From positions 1-5,653 of the forward strand of contig JABMQG010000155.1 of NCBI GenBank assembly GCA_013203365.1: 5,653 bases of DNA, in the 5' to 3' direction. The notes under the pieces were generated by a model. That model saw only the letters and a program-made list of their open reading frames with translations, was not told the DNA's origin and ran no database searches. Shown here piece by piece: positions 1 to 5,653 of this stretch. Source of the stretch: Planctomycetota bacterium. GTDB lineage: Bacteria > Planctomycetota > Phycisphaerae > SM23-33 > FEN-1343. The stretch's first letter is position 1. Each line of letters begins with the position of its first letter. The position numbers and the translations under genes are program-made.

Positions 1-35
1 AAGATAATCGTGATATGCTCTAGCTCGGACCTGGT

Positions 36-827
36 TTACATTCGGGCCTTAATTTCGGAGAGAATGCCTTCGACGGCCATTATGCAGTCTGCGATCTGCT
101 GGCGTGGTGTGGCCCCGCCGTTCGGGGTGGCTGTCAGAATCCCCGCGGCCAGCCGGTCATCCGTTGGCAAGTGGCCGACCAGTGGGATGTCCTGCAGCGC
201 CACGGCGATTGACTCCAACTCCATCGGCCGGTTCACGCGGTTGGCAACGGCCAGAACGTTCCTCACGCCCACATCGGCGGCGAGCTTCCGCACACGACGG
301 GCTGTCATCAGGCTCCAAGGGGTGTGGTCCACCACGATCAGCAGCGCGTCGGTGCCTTGGGCCGTCGCCCGGCCGAGGTGCTCGATGCCCGCCTCCATGT
401 CCATGACGAGGTGCTCGTTGCGCCCCAGCGCCAGGTGCACCAGCAGCGCCTTTAGCAGCGCCGTCGCCGGGCACAGGCATCCCTCCCCGCCTTGCCGGAT
501 GCCCCCAAGCACTAACAGGCGGATGTCGCCGATGGCCCGGCAGAATCGTTCAGGGATGTCCTCGACTTGGGGATTGAGCTTGAAGAACGCCCCATACCCC
601 TCTTTAACGCCGGTGCGCTCGGCAATCAGCTCGCGCATCTCGGATAAGGGAGTGATCTCTTCGTTGGGCGGTATCCCCAGAGCTGAAGCGAGGTTAAAGT
701 CGGGATCAGCATCGATGGCCACGACCTTCTCCCCCCGGCTGCTCAGTGCCACTGTCAGCAGAGCCGACAGCGTCGTCTTGCCCACGCCGCCCTTTCCTGA
801 TATGGCCAGCTTCATGTCGGTTCCCAT
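36..827 (-). CDS. cooC: CooC/AcsF-family nickel-insertion ATPase, CLC type
   Basis: This second MinD-like ATPase (263 residues from the ATG at 827) is of the CooC/AcsF maturation family. It has the deviant Walker A GKGGVGKTT at 11-19 (Lys12 and Lys17), DADPDFNLASALG at 39-51, the ITPLSEM block at 58-64, FKLNPQVEDIP at 82-92, the metal-site pair C117-L-C119 in GGEGCLCPATALLKALL, and VMDMEAGIEHLGRATAQGTD at 141-160. These blocks look closer to canonical CooC and to the acetogen acetyl-CoA synthase nickel-loading ATPase AcsF than the paralogue at 1200-1982 does, so AcsF is a fair alternative name. The start is uncertain. The ATG at 827 follows directly on an in-frame TAG and has no ribosome site. 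The ATG at 815 (residue 5) gives MKLAISGKGG, the usual family start, with only a weak GGGA before it. The gene lies 372 nt beyond cooC, behind a decayed transposase-like fragment. It ends with TAA, and no terminator is seen in the last 35 bases of the window. Confidence 0.9.
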   Translation of the reverse strand: MGTDMKLAISGKGGVGKTTLSALLTVALSSRGEKVVAIDADPDFNLASALGIPPNEEITPLSEMRELIAERTGVKEGYGAFFKLNPQVEDIPERFCRAIGDIRLLVLGGIRQGGEGCLCPATALLKALLVHLALGRNEHLVMDMEAGIEHLGRATAQGTDALLIVVDHTPWSLMTARRVRKLAADVGVRNVLAVANRVNRPMELESIAVALQDIPLVGHLPTDDRLAAGILTATPNGGATPRQQIADCIMAVEGILSEIKARM

Positions 828-843
828 CTAGTGGTACAGCCGC

Positions 844-1080
844 TACTTCTCTGCGGTCGCCCGACGGGACAGCTCATTGCGACGAAAACGCTGGATGACC
901 CACCAGACGCACCAGCACGGAGTTGCCGACCGCGTCGGCAATCGTTCGGGAAGAGCGACCCTTGGCCGCCTACAGGATACTCTGACATCGCGTCGCCAAG
1001 CCGACATCCCGTGTCTGTCGCCGCCATCGCCGAAGCTCCATCTTGACCTGCTTGGGCAAGCACAGGACAATCGTCTCCAT
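844..1080 (-). pseudogene. Decayed N-terminal helix-turn-helix fragment, IS630-like transposase type
   Basis: Reading from the ATG at 1080, the frame gives METIVLCLPKQVKMELRRWR, then QTRDVGLATRCQSIL, then a TAG at 972-970. Past it, in the same frame, AAKGRSSRTIADAVGNSV continues. Near 915 the frame changes and WCVWWVIQRFRRNELS follows. Near 860-868 it returns to the first frame with SGDRREV. Joined, these resemble the helix-turn-helix N-terminus of IS630-type transposases: a basic start, T-R-x-x-G-L-x-T-R, an (I/V)-L-x-A-x-G-R-S helix, an HTH, R-(F/Y)-R-x-x-G, then DRRE. A single T-to-A change would turn TTG (Leu) into the TAG. The catalytic DDE domain of the usual roughly 340-residue protein is missing because the ATPase gene begins about 17 nt later. 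No terminal inverted repeats were found. It could instead be a remnant of a small stand-alone HTH protein. The TAG is unlikely to be recoded, since acsB ends with TAG at its normal terminus. Recognition is by pattern only. Confidence 0.6.
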
Positions 1081-1086
1081 ATGAAT

Positions 1087-1094
1087 TCCTTTCC
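1087..1094 (-). promoter_or_regulatory. Shine-Dalgarno site of the decayed helix-turn-helix gene
   Basis: GGAAAGGA on the minus strand ends 6 nt before the ATG at 1080. Its good spacing supports this ATG as the original start of the broken gene. Confidence 0.5.
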
Positions 1095-1137
1095 GTATTG
1101 TCTGAGGTCAACGTCACCATACAATGGAGCCCCTATT

Positions 1138-1165
1138 CGTATAAATACAAACCATAGTGATTCAA
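1138..1165 (-). promoter_or_regulatory. Candidate sigma-70-like promoter
   Basis: On the minus strand TTGAAT (1165-1160) and TATACG (1143-1138) are 16 nt apart. Each matches the bacterial -35/-10 consensus at 4 of 6 positions, and they lie in the most AT-rich part of the window. Transcription would start near 1131, about 50 nt before the ATG at 1080, and could also serve the ATPase gene at 827. AT-rich DNA gives such matches by chance, so this is only a candidate. Confidence 0.3.
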
Positions 1166-1199
1166 CGACTTATAGTGGCGTGCATTCATACATGGTCAT

Positions 1200-1982
1200 T
1201 TAGCGAGGCGTCGCCGTGTGCGGGTCCGGCTGCGGCAGACATAACCGGGTGAGTGCTTCCACGGCCTGGCGTGCCGCGAGCCCAGCCTGGTCGTCCACAG
1301 GTAGGGCTTGCGCACAGCGACGGTACAAGTCCTCGTCGAATGGCACATGCACGATCTCACTAACACCGTTGATGGCCCGCCCATAGGGTGTGGCCAGCGC
1401 CGGGCCGAGCTGGCCGGCCTTGTTGACGGCCAGGATGCGGCGTTTCACCTTAATCGGCAGGGCGTCGGCGAGCCGGGAGATGCGGGCGACGGTGGTCATG
1501 CCTACAGGCGTGGCTTCGGTGACCAAGATGAGTGAGTCGATGTCGTCCACGGTCAGGCGAGAGAGGTACTCCATGCCCGCTTCGCAATCCACCACGACCA
1601 CCGGGTAGGCGCCGCGAAGTTCCTTGAGGTACCGCCGCAGCAGGCCATTGACGTAGCAGTAGCACTTGGGGCCCTCGGGTCGGCCCATCGTGAGCACGTC
1701 GAAGCCGCTATCCTCGACGAGGATCTCCGCCAGCCACTGGTCCAACAAGCGTTCCTTGGGGATCTCGGTGACGTTCATGGCTGCGGCGCCCATGCGTTCG
1801 CGGAGGTCGGCGATAGTGTGCTCCACCGGCACGCCGAGCGTCAGTCCGAGCGTAGCGTTGGGATCGGCGTCCACGGCGAGCACGGGTCGGACCCCGATGC
1901 GGAGAAGCTGCCGTAGGACCATCGCCGCCAGCGTGGTCTTGCCCGAGCCGCCTTTGCCGCTGAATGCCAGGATCGCGCCCAT
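1200..1982 (-). CDS. cooC: CooC-family nickel-insertion ATPase, CYC type
   Basis: This 260-residue P-loop ATPase of the MinD/SIMIBI class belongs to the CooC/AcsF maturation family, cytoplasmic proteins that couple ATP hydrolysis to nickel loading of CO dehydrogenase or acetyl-CoA synthase. The deviant Walker A motif GKGGSGKTT is at 9-17 (signature Lys10, catalytic Lys15). DADPN is at 38-42, VDCEAGMEYLSR at 131-142 and the base-recognition-like AVNKAG at 185-190. A C107-Y-C109 pair in RPEGPKCYCYVN is the expected metal site shared between two monomers of the dimer. It starts 1 nt after the acsV stop, tying it to CFeSP and acetyl-CoA synthase function. Its target, AcsB or a CO dehydrogenase outside the window, cannot be decided from sequence. 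The C-terminal tail after about residue 249 (Pro-rich, ending HTATPR) shows no motif. It differs clearly from the second paralogue at 36-827. Confidence 0.9.
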   Translation of the reverse strand: MGAILAFSGKGGSGKTTLAAMVLRQLLRIGVRPVLAVDADPNATLGLTLGVPVEHTIADLRERMGAAAMNVTEIPKERLLDQWLAEILVEDSGFDVLTMGRPEGPKCYCYVNGLLRRYLKELRGAYPVVVVDCEAGMEYLSRLTVDDIDSLILVTEATPVGMTTVARISRLADALPIKVKRRILAVNKAGQLGPALATPYGRAINGVSEIVHVPFDEDLYRRCAQALPVDDQAGLAARQAVEALTRLCLPQPDPHTATPR

Positions 1983-1983
1983 C

Positions 1984-3915
1984 TCAGGAACCCCTCTCTG
2001 TGGCCATCTCGGCCATCACGCGGGGGAACAGCTCGATGTTCGTGTGTGGCAAGAAGCATGCCGAGATGAACTGGTCCATGAAGCTGGGGTCGGTACTCAG
2101 CTCGAAGTAGGTGGTATGCAAGGCGATGTCGAACATCTCCTCGTAGCAATCGGTGCACAGTGCGGCGAACTTGGCCCCGGTGATGGAAGTGTTGCCCACG
2201 AAGCGCAGACGGTCCCTCGGCACGTCCGGCAACAGGCCTATAAATACCGCGTTGGCAAGGTTCATGAAGTTGCCGAACGCCCCGGCGACCATAATCTCGG
2301 CCACGTCGTCGAAGCTCATGCGCAGCGCCTTCAGCAGCACGGTGGCGGCGGCGTAGATGGCGCCCTTGGCGCGCAGGAGGTTGTTGACATCGCCCTGGGT
2401 GATGACGATGTCTGTGTTGTTGCCGGTCTGCGGGGCGGGAATGATCACCCACTCCAGCTCGCCGTGCGGTCCGGTGCGGAGCTTGCCGCCGACAGCGTCG
2501 GCGTTAAGTCGGCCGGTGCGGTCGATGACCCCCACTCGCAGCATCTCGGCGACCAGATCCACATAGCCGGTACCGCACATTCCTACCGGCAGGGCGGCAC
2601 CGACGGTGGAGTAGTTCAGCACTCTTCGGGCATCGGCCATGCGGATATGGTCGATCGCTCCGGGCGTGGCCCGCATCCCACTGTGGCATTCGGCCCCCTC
2701 GAACGCCGGACCTGCCGAGGCGCTGGCGCAAACAAGAAAATCCTTGTTGCCGATCACGATCTCGCCGTTGGTGCCTATGTCGATGAGCATTCGCACGTTG
2801 TCGCCGCGGGCCAGGCCCGTCGCGTATACGCCGGCGACGAGGTCGGCCCCGACGAACCCCGCCACGCACGGCAGGCAGTACAGCAGCCCACGGGGATTGA
2901 TTTGCAGGCCCACCTCCGCCGCGCGAAATGGTGGCAGGTGATACGCCGATCCGACGTAAGGCTCCTTGCGGATGTTTTCAGCGGGCAGCCCCAGCAGCAG
3001 GTGCATCATCGTAGTGTTGCCAGCCGCGGCGACCAGAGAGATGTCGCTGGTGCCCAGGCGGTAGCGGTGGGTCAGGCCACGGACCAGTTCGTTGAGGTCG
3101 CCGATGATCGCCTCGCGCAAGGCGCGTTCGTTGGCGGGATCCTGGGAGGCGTAGATGATACGGTGGATCACGTCGGCGCCATAGGCGGCCTGGGAGTTGT
3201 ACTTCGCGGCTCGGCCCAGCGTCTGGCCGTCGCGCAGGTCCACCAGGTGGCAGACGACCGTCGTCGTGCCGATGTCAGCGGCAATGCAGAAGTTCTGCCT
3301 GCTGGTGTCGCCGGACTCGACGTCGATGATCTCCGTCAGCGGCCCGCGAAAGCCGGTCACGGCGGTGACCTTCCAATCGGACTTGCGCAACACCACCGGG
3401 AACAGGCGCGTGACCTTCAGTCCCATCTGTAAGTCCTCGAACCCCGTGGCCTTCCTGAGGGACTGTTCCAGACGCTGAAGGTCGGAGACGTTGTTCTCCA
3501 GGCAAGGCGGCCCCAGCATCAGGAACGTCTTGCGGACCAGGGGAGACAGGACGCGCTCGCGTCCAGCAGACTTGGCCAGCTCCGCCAGGAACGGCACCTC
3601 GCCCGGCACGTGCTCGGGCCGGCCGGTCAGACGCGTCTCGGGAGGAACCTCGACCTGGAGGTCCGACTCCACGCAACCCTGGCAGGCGAGGACGTAGCCC
3701 TGCTGAATCTCCTCGCGAGTGAAGAACTCCGTTGAGCCGCCGGAGATATGGCCCTTCCGCACGATGACGCGGCAACGCCCGCAGACGCCCTCGCCGCCGC
3801 ACAGTGAGTTGACAAACACGCCCGCCTGTGCGGCTGCAACCATGATGGTCGTTCCATGGGCGACCTCGGTCGATATGCCGTCCGGCACGAACTGAACTTT
3901 GCACTTCTCGGCCAT
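1984..3915 (-). CDS. acsV: Corrinoid protein reductive activator, 2Fe-2S plus ASKHA ATPase (RACo/AcsV type)
   Basis: This 643-residue protein matches the RACo family, which uses ATP to drive the uphill reduction of accidentally oxidised Co(II) CFeSP back to Co(I). The N-terminal ferredoxin domain (about 1-95) carries a plant-type 2Fe-2S pattern, C39-x5-C45-x2-C48-x29-C78, with an extra C81. Linker and middle regions follow. The actin-like ATPase part shows the phosphate loop DIGTTT (214-219), AAAGNTTMMHLLLG (297-310), a second phosphate loop DIGTNGEI (379-386), CASASAGPAFEGAE (396-409), CGTGYVDL (447-454) and the adenosine-type motif VAGAFGNFMN (543-552). Length and domain order are normal. 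It follows acsC, its substrate gene, by 47 nt and precedes cooC by 1 nt. The ATG at 3915 has no well-spaced ribosome site: the nearest, AAGGAT at 3931-3936, is 15 nt away. An in-frame CTG at 3927 lies closer, so the start is slightly uncertain. Confidence 0.94.
   Translation of the reverse strand: MAEKCKVQFVPDGISTEVAHGTTIMVAAAQAGVFVNSLCGGEGVCGRCRVIVRKGHISGGSTEFFTREEIQQGYVLACQGCVESDLQVEVPPETRLTGRPEHVPGEVPFLAELAKSAGRERVLSPLVRKTFLMLGPPCLENNVSDLQRLEQSLRKATGFEDLQMGLKVTRLFPVVLRKSDWKVTAVTGFRGPLTEIIDVESGDTSRQNFCIAADIGTTTVVCHLVDLRDGQTLGRAAKYNSQAAYGADVIHRIIYASQDPANERALREAIIGDLNELVRGLTHRYRLGTSDISLVAAAGNTTMMHLLLGLPAENIRKEPYVGSAYHLPPFRAAEVGLQINPRGLLYCLPCVAGFVGADLVAGVYATGLARGDNVRMLIDIGTNGEIVIGNKDFLVCASASAGPAFEGAECHSGMRATPGAIDHIRMADARRVLNYSTVGAALPVGMCGTGYVDLVAEMLRVGVIDRTGRLNADAVGGKLRTGPHGELEWVIIPAPQTGNNTDIVITQGDVNNLLRAKGAIYAAATVLLKALRMSFDDVAEIMVAGAFGNFMNLANAVFIGLLPDVPRDRLRFVGNTSITGAKFAALCTDCYEEMFDIALHTTYFELSTDPSFMDQFISACFLPHTNIELFPRVMAEMATERGS
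1991..1997 (-). promoter_or_regulatory. Shine-Dalgarno site of the first cooC, inside acsV
   Basis: AGAGGGG on the minus strand lies 8 nt before the ATG at 1982, within the last codons of acsV. With one base between the acsV TGA and this ATG, translation of the two genes is probably coupled. Confidence 0.6.
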
Positions 3916-3962
3916 GATGCGGGTCAGTTTATCCTTACCTTAGACGCGCGGCATTGGCGTGC

Positions 3963-5306
3963 TTACGCCACCTTCCACTCGCTCTTGAGGAACGGGCCGA
4001 TCCCCGAGGCCTCCTTGGGGCCGACCAGGACCTCCCAGCCGGACTCCTCGGCCAGCGGGGCGGCCATGACGGCGACCAGCCCGGGGATCACGAGCTTGCG
4101 GTGTTTGACCTCGTTCTCCATGCCGGCGGCCTTCAGCGCAGCGGTGATGGTCTTGGGGTTGAGCTTGTCGGATGCCCAACTCGTTAACACGCTGGTGCCT
4201 TCGGTGTCCACCGCCAGGATCCGGCAGGGGATGCGCGACGCCTCCACCTCCGACTCCACCGCGTAGTAGCTCAGCGAGAAGTTCGTGGTCACCAGCAGCG
4301 GGCTGGCCGGGCCAACCTCACCGATGTCGTAGACCTTGGCCTCCACCTGCACGGGTTTCTGCGGGTCGGTGTAGATGTTCTGCCGCGTGGTCAGGATGGG
4401 CAGCAGCAGGTAAGGCTCCCAGGCGTTGCAGACCACGACGGCGGCGTACTTACAGACGTATGCACAGGCGTCCAGGGCGGCAGCGGTGGCATCCTGGGCG
4501 GCGGCGACAGCCAGCACCGGGTAGCCCAGGGGACGGAACTTCTTTTTCAGGGTAGCCCGGCGGGTGCGCGTCATGAACTCCAGCGTCGCCGAGGCCGGGG
4601 CGTCTCCCGGGGAGATCAGCACGTTCTTGATGCCCTTGGCCGCCAGGGCCTCCACGCGCTCGGCGACCGATTCCAGCGAGCCGGCCACGCACAACAGTGC
4701 GGCAGCCTTTTCGGCCAGAACGGCCAGGTCGTCCACGGAGGCGTCGGCGGTGCAGTATAGCACCGGCCGCGCGCCTGTCAGCGGGCCGGTAGCCGCGGCC
4801 GCGAGGCTGTCGAGCTTCCGGCTCATCAGAACCATCGGCACGGCCAGTTCTTTGGCGATGATCTCAGCAGCGGCTGTGAACTTCTCCACAGAGTCGGACT
4901 CGTTGTCCAGGGCGATCATTTGGGCGGTCAGTACCTGGCCGACGCGAGGAAACCCCAGCGCCTTGAAGGCGGTACAGGCCTCGCGTATGGCATTGCCGTC
5001 CTGGGCGTCGGAGACCCGCAGCGCAACGGCTGTGGGATGATGGAACTTCTCGTCGTGGCGGAACAGGACCGTCTCCTGCCCGACCTCGATGGGGTTCTGC
5101 TCCGGGCCCATCTTGACGAGCCGTTGCGGCGGAGCCGAAGCCTCGCCAAGCTCCGCGCGGGCCTCGTCGGACAGGCGCGGGCAGCCATCCATCGTGGCCT
5201 GCCCCGCGGCAACCCTCATCGCGAAGGCCAAGCACGTGGGCACGCCACATTCACGGCAGTTGGTTTTCGGGAGGCGCTTATAGATGTCCAAACCGGTCAA
5301 AGCCAT
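3963..5306 (-). CDS. acsC: Corrinoid/iron-sulfur protein large (gamma) subunit
   Basis: This encodes the large subunit of the corrinoid/iron-sulfur protein (CFeSP), which takes the methyl group from methyltetrahydrofolate (via AcsE) onto Co(I)-cobamide and hands it to acetyl-CoA synthase. The start at 5306 gives 447 residues, the usual family length, beginning MALTGLDIYKRLPKTNCREC. The N-terminal domain has the 4Fe-4S ligand pattern C17-x2-C20-x4-C25-x16-C42, whose cluster supplies electrons to reactivate cobalt. The middle (about 75-310) fits the TIM-barrel domain. Residues about 310-447 fit the C-terminal cobamide-binding domain, with the conserved LTTRQNIYTDP, TTNFSLSYYAVESE, DTEGTSVLTSWASDK and GLVAVMAAPLAEESGWEVLV blocks. 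All expected domains are present and no frame break is seen. It lies between acsB and acsV. The partner small subunit gene acsD, often adjacent in acetogens, is not in the window. Confidence 0.96.
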   Translation of the reverse strand: MALTGLDIYKRLPKTNCRECGVPTCLAFAMRVAAGQATMDGCPRLSDEARAELGEASAPPQRLVKMGPEQNPIEVGQETVLFRHDEKFHHPTAVALRVSDAQDGNAIREACTAFKALGFPRVGQVLTAQMIALDNESDSVEKFTAAAEIIAKELAVPMVLMSRKLDSLAAAATGPLTGARPVLYCTADASVDDLAVLAEKAAALLCVAGSLESVAERVEALAAKGIKNVLISPGDAPASATLEFMTRTRRATLKKKFRPLGYPVLAVAAAQDATAAALDACAYVCKYAAVVVCNAWEPYLLLPILTTRQNIYTDPQKPVQVEAKVYDIGEVGPASPLLVTTNFSLSYYAVESEVEASRIPCRILAVDTEGTSVLTSWASDKLNPKTITAALKAAGMENEVKHRKLVIPGLVAVMAAPLAEESGWEVLVGPKEASGIGPFLKSEWKVA

Positions 5307-5313
5307 GATCCTT

Positions 5314-5318
5314 CTCCT
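5314..5318 (-). promoter_or_regulatory. Shine-Dalgarno site of acsC
   Basis: On the minus strand AGGAG lies 7 nt before the ATG at 5306. This strong site fixes the acsC start at 5306 rather than at the Met 12 codons upstream (5342), which would overlap the acsB stop codon. Confidence 0.85.
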
Positions 5319-5341
5319 GTATTCCTTGCCGCCCGGGGGCA

Positions 5342-5653
5342 CTACATCAGAGAATCCATCTTCAAGGCCGGATGGTCCACGCCTTTAAGGTGCTCCAGAA
5401 GCTGCTCGGAGGTCGTGGCGACGGTCTCGTCGGCAATTTTGTCCACGAAGCCCGACAAGTCCATCTCGGCGGCACGTTTCTCGATGCGGTCGCGCATGTA
5501 ATCCTTGAGATCCTTGGGCATCCAGACCAGGCGCGGCAGGCCGCCCTCGGCGCGGATGAACTTGTGGCTGGCGACGTACAGCCGACCGACGCCGAGGAAC
5601 CCGGGTGTCTGGGCCCCGCCGCCGACACTGCCAGCCAGCGTTGAGAATGGCAT
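5342..5653 (-). CDS. acsB: Acetyl-CoA synthase (CODH/ACS beta subunit), C-terminal part, 5' end outside the window
   Basis: This is the last 103 codons of acetyl-CoA synthase, which joins a CO-derived carbonyl, a methyl group from the corrinoid protein and CoA into acetyl-CoA in the cytoplasm. Family-typical blocks are GGGAQTPGFLGVGRLYVASH (residues 11-30 of the visible part), GGLPRLVWMPKDLKDYM, a DKIADETVATT segment and the ending HPALKMDSLM, close to the usual MDPIM terminus. The frame is open to the window edge, and the Met at the edge is most likely internal: the whole protein is normally about 700 residues. The A-cluster cysteines, including the CGC motif that holds the nickel pair, should lie upstream of this part, so the active site cannot be assessed. 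The gene stops with TAG 35 nt before acsC and probably shares its transcript. Identity is judged from recalled family sequence, not a search. Confidence 0.93.
   Translation of the reverse strand: MPFSTLAGSVGGGAQTPGFLGVGRLYVASHKFIRAEGGLPRLVWMPKDLKDYMRDRIEKRAAEMDLSGFVDKIADETVATTSEQLLEHLKGVDHPALKMDSLM

Larger units (their letters stand above)
1081..1199. other. AT-rich intergenic stretch after cooC
   Basis: This stretch separates the cooC stop from the decayed reading frame. By hand count it is about 40% GC (35% in 1141-1200), well below the GC-rich genes on both sides. It holds a candidate minus-strand promoter and the Shine-Dalgarno site of the broken gene, plus a short CACTAT direct repeat 18 nt apart. 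No convincing hairpin with a T-run (terminator) follows cooC, so read-through toward the second ATPase gene is possible. Confidence 0.6.

Noticed and set aside
10..831. A 273-codon open frame on the plus strand, opposite the distal ATPase
   Set aside because: Low-complexity Ser/Arg/Pro-rich translation, no motifs, and fully antisense to a well recognised ATPase gene.
970..972. The TAG in the HTH frame as a recoded (pyrrolysine or suppressed) codon
   Set aside because: The frame is also shifted twice further on and lacks its catalytic domain, and acsB uses TAG as a normal stop, so simple decay explains it better.
1106..1118. Imperfect palindrome GGTGACGTTGACC (minus strand) as a repressor operator
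   Set aside because: Only four of six base pairs match and it occurs once. There is no regulator gene nearby to support it.
812..1124. Two open frames of about 100 codons on the minus strand in the 828-1199 gap
   Set aside because: They are off-frame readings of the decayed HTH gene. Only the last part of the 843-1124 frame (WVIQRFRRNELS) carries HTH-like sequence, and it is used as one piece of the pseudogene.
1666..3432. A 588-codon open frame on the plus strand, opposite acsV and part of cooC
   Set aside because: Over acsV it is codon-aligned with the real gene, so stops would need TTA, CTA or TCA sense codons, which are rare in GC-rich genes. Its translation shows no family motif and the minus-strand genes are certain.
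3940..3962. Possible hairpin in the acsC-acsV spacer as a terminator
   Set aside because: Only a 4-bp stem (ACGC/GCGT) and no T-run; it would also split what looks like one operon.
5307..5342. Longer acsC start at 5342, adding 12 residues
   Set aside because: It would overlap the acsB stop codon, has no ribosome site, and the family begins at MALTGLDIYK, which has AGGAG 7 nt upstream.

Overview
The window is a slice of a Wood-Ljungdahl (reductive acetyl-CoA) pathway cluster from a GC-rich bacterium. Every gene reads on the minus strand, so the biological order runs from position 5653 down to 1. The order is the acetyl-CoA synthase C-terminus (acsB, cut by the window edge), corrinoid/iron-sulfur protein large subunit (acsC), ATP-dependent corrinoid protein reactivator (acsV/RACo type), a CooC-family nickel-insertion ATPase, a 372-bp gap, and a second, clearly different CooC/AcsF-family ATPase. 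The bacterial type of CFeSP subunit, the RACo-type activator and the Shine-Dalgarno sites point to Bacteria. The phylum cannot be told from this sequence alone.

Positions 5653-1200 look like one operon. The acsB-acsC gap is 35 nt with a good Shine-Dalgarno site, acsC-acsV is 47 nt, and acsV-cooC is 1 nt. Together these genes encode the last step of acetyl-CoA synthesis (AcsB), its methyl carrier (AcsC), the enzyme that rescues oxidised Co(II) carrier back to Co(I) (AcsV), and a maturation ATPase thought to load nickel. The CFeSP small subunit (acsD), the methyltransferase (acsE) and CO dehydrogenase (acsA) are not in the window.

The gap at 828-1199 is not empty. Next to the cooC stop is an AT-rich stretch (about 40% GC by hand count of 1081-1200) with a plausible promoter. 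It is followed by a Shine-Dalgarno site and a broken reading frame starting at 1080. That frame encodes a helix-turn-helix domain like the N-terminus of IS630-type transposases and is disrupted by an in-frame TAG and two frame changes. The remnant runs almost up to the start of the second ATPase gene at 827 (or 815). This suggests an old insertion that separated the second maturation ATPase from the operon, or brought in its upstream region.

No RNA genes, CRISPR arrays, clear terminators or intact mobile elements were seen. The most interesting points are the decayed transposase-like gene inside the acetyl-CoA cluster and the pairing of two CooC paralogues with different metal-site motifs (CYC versus CLC).
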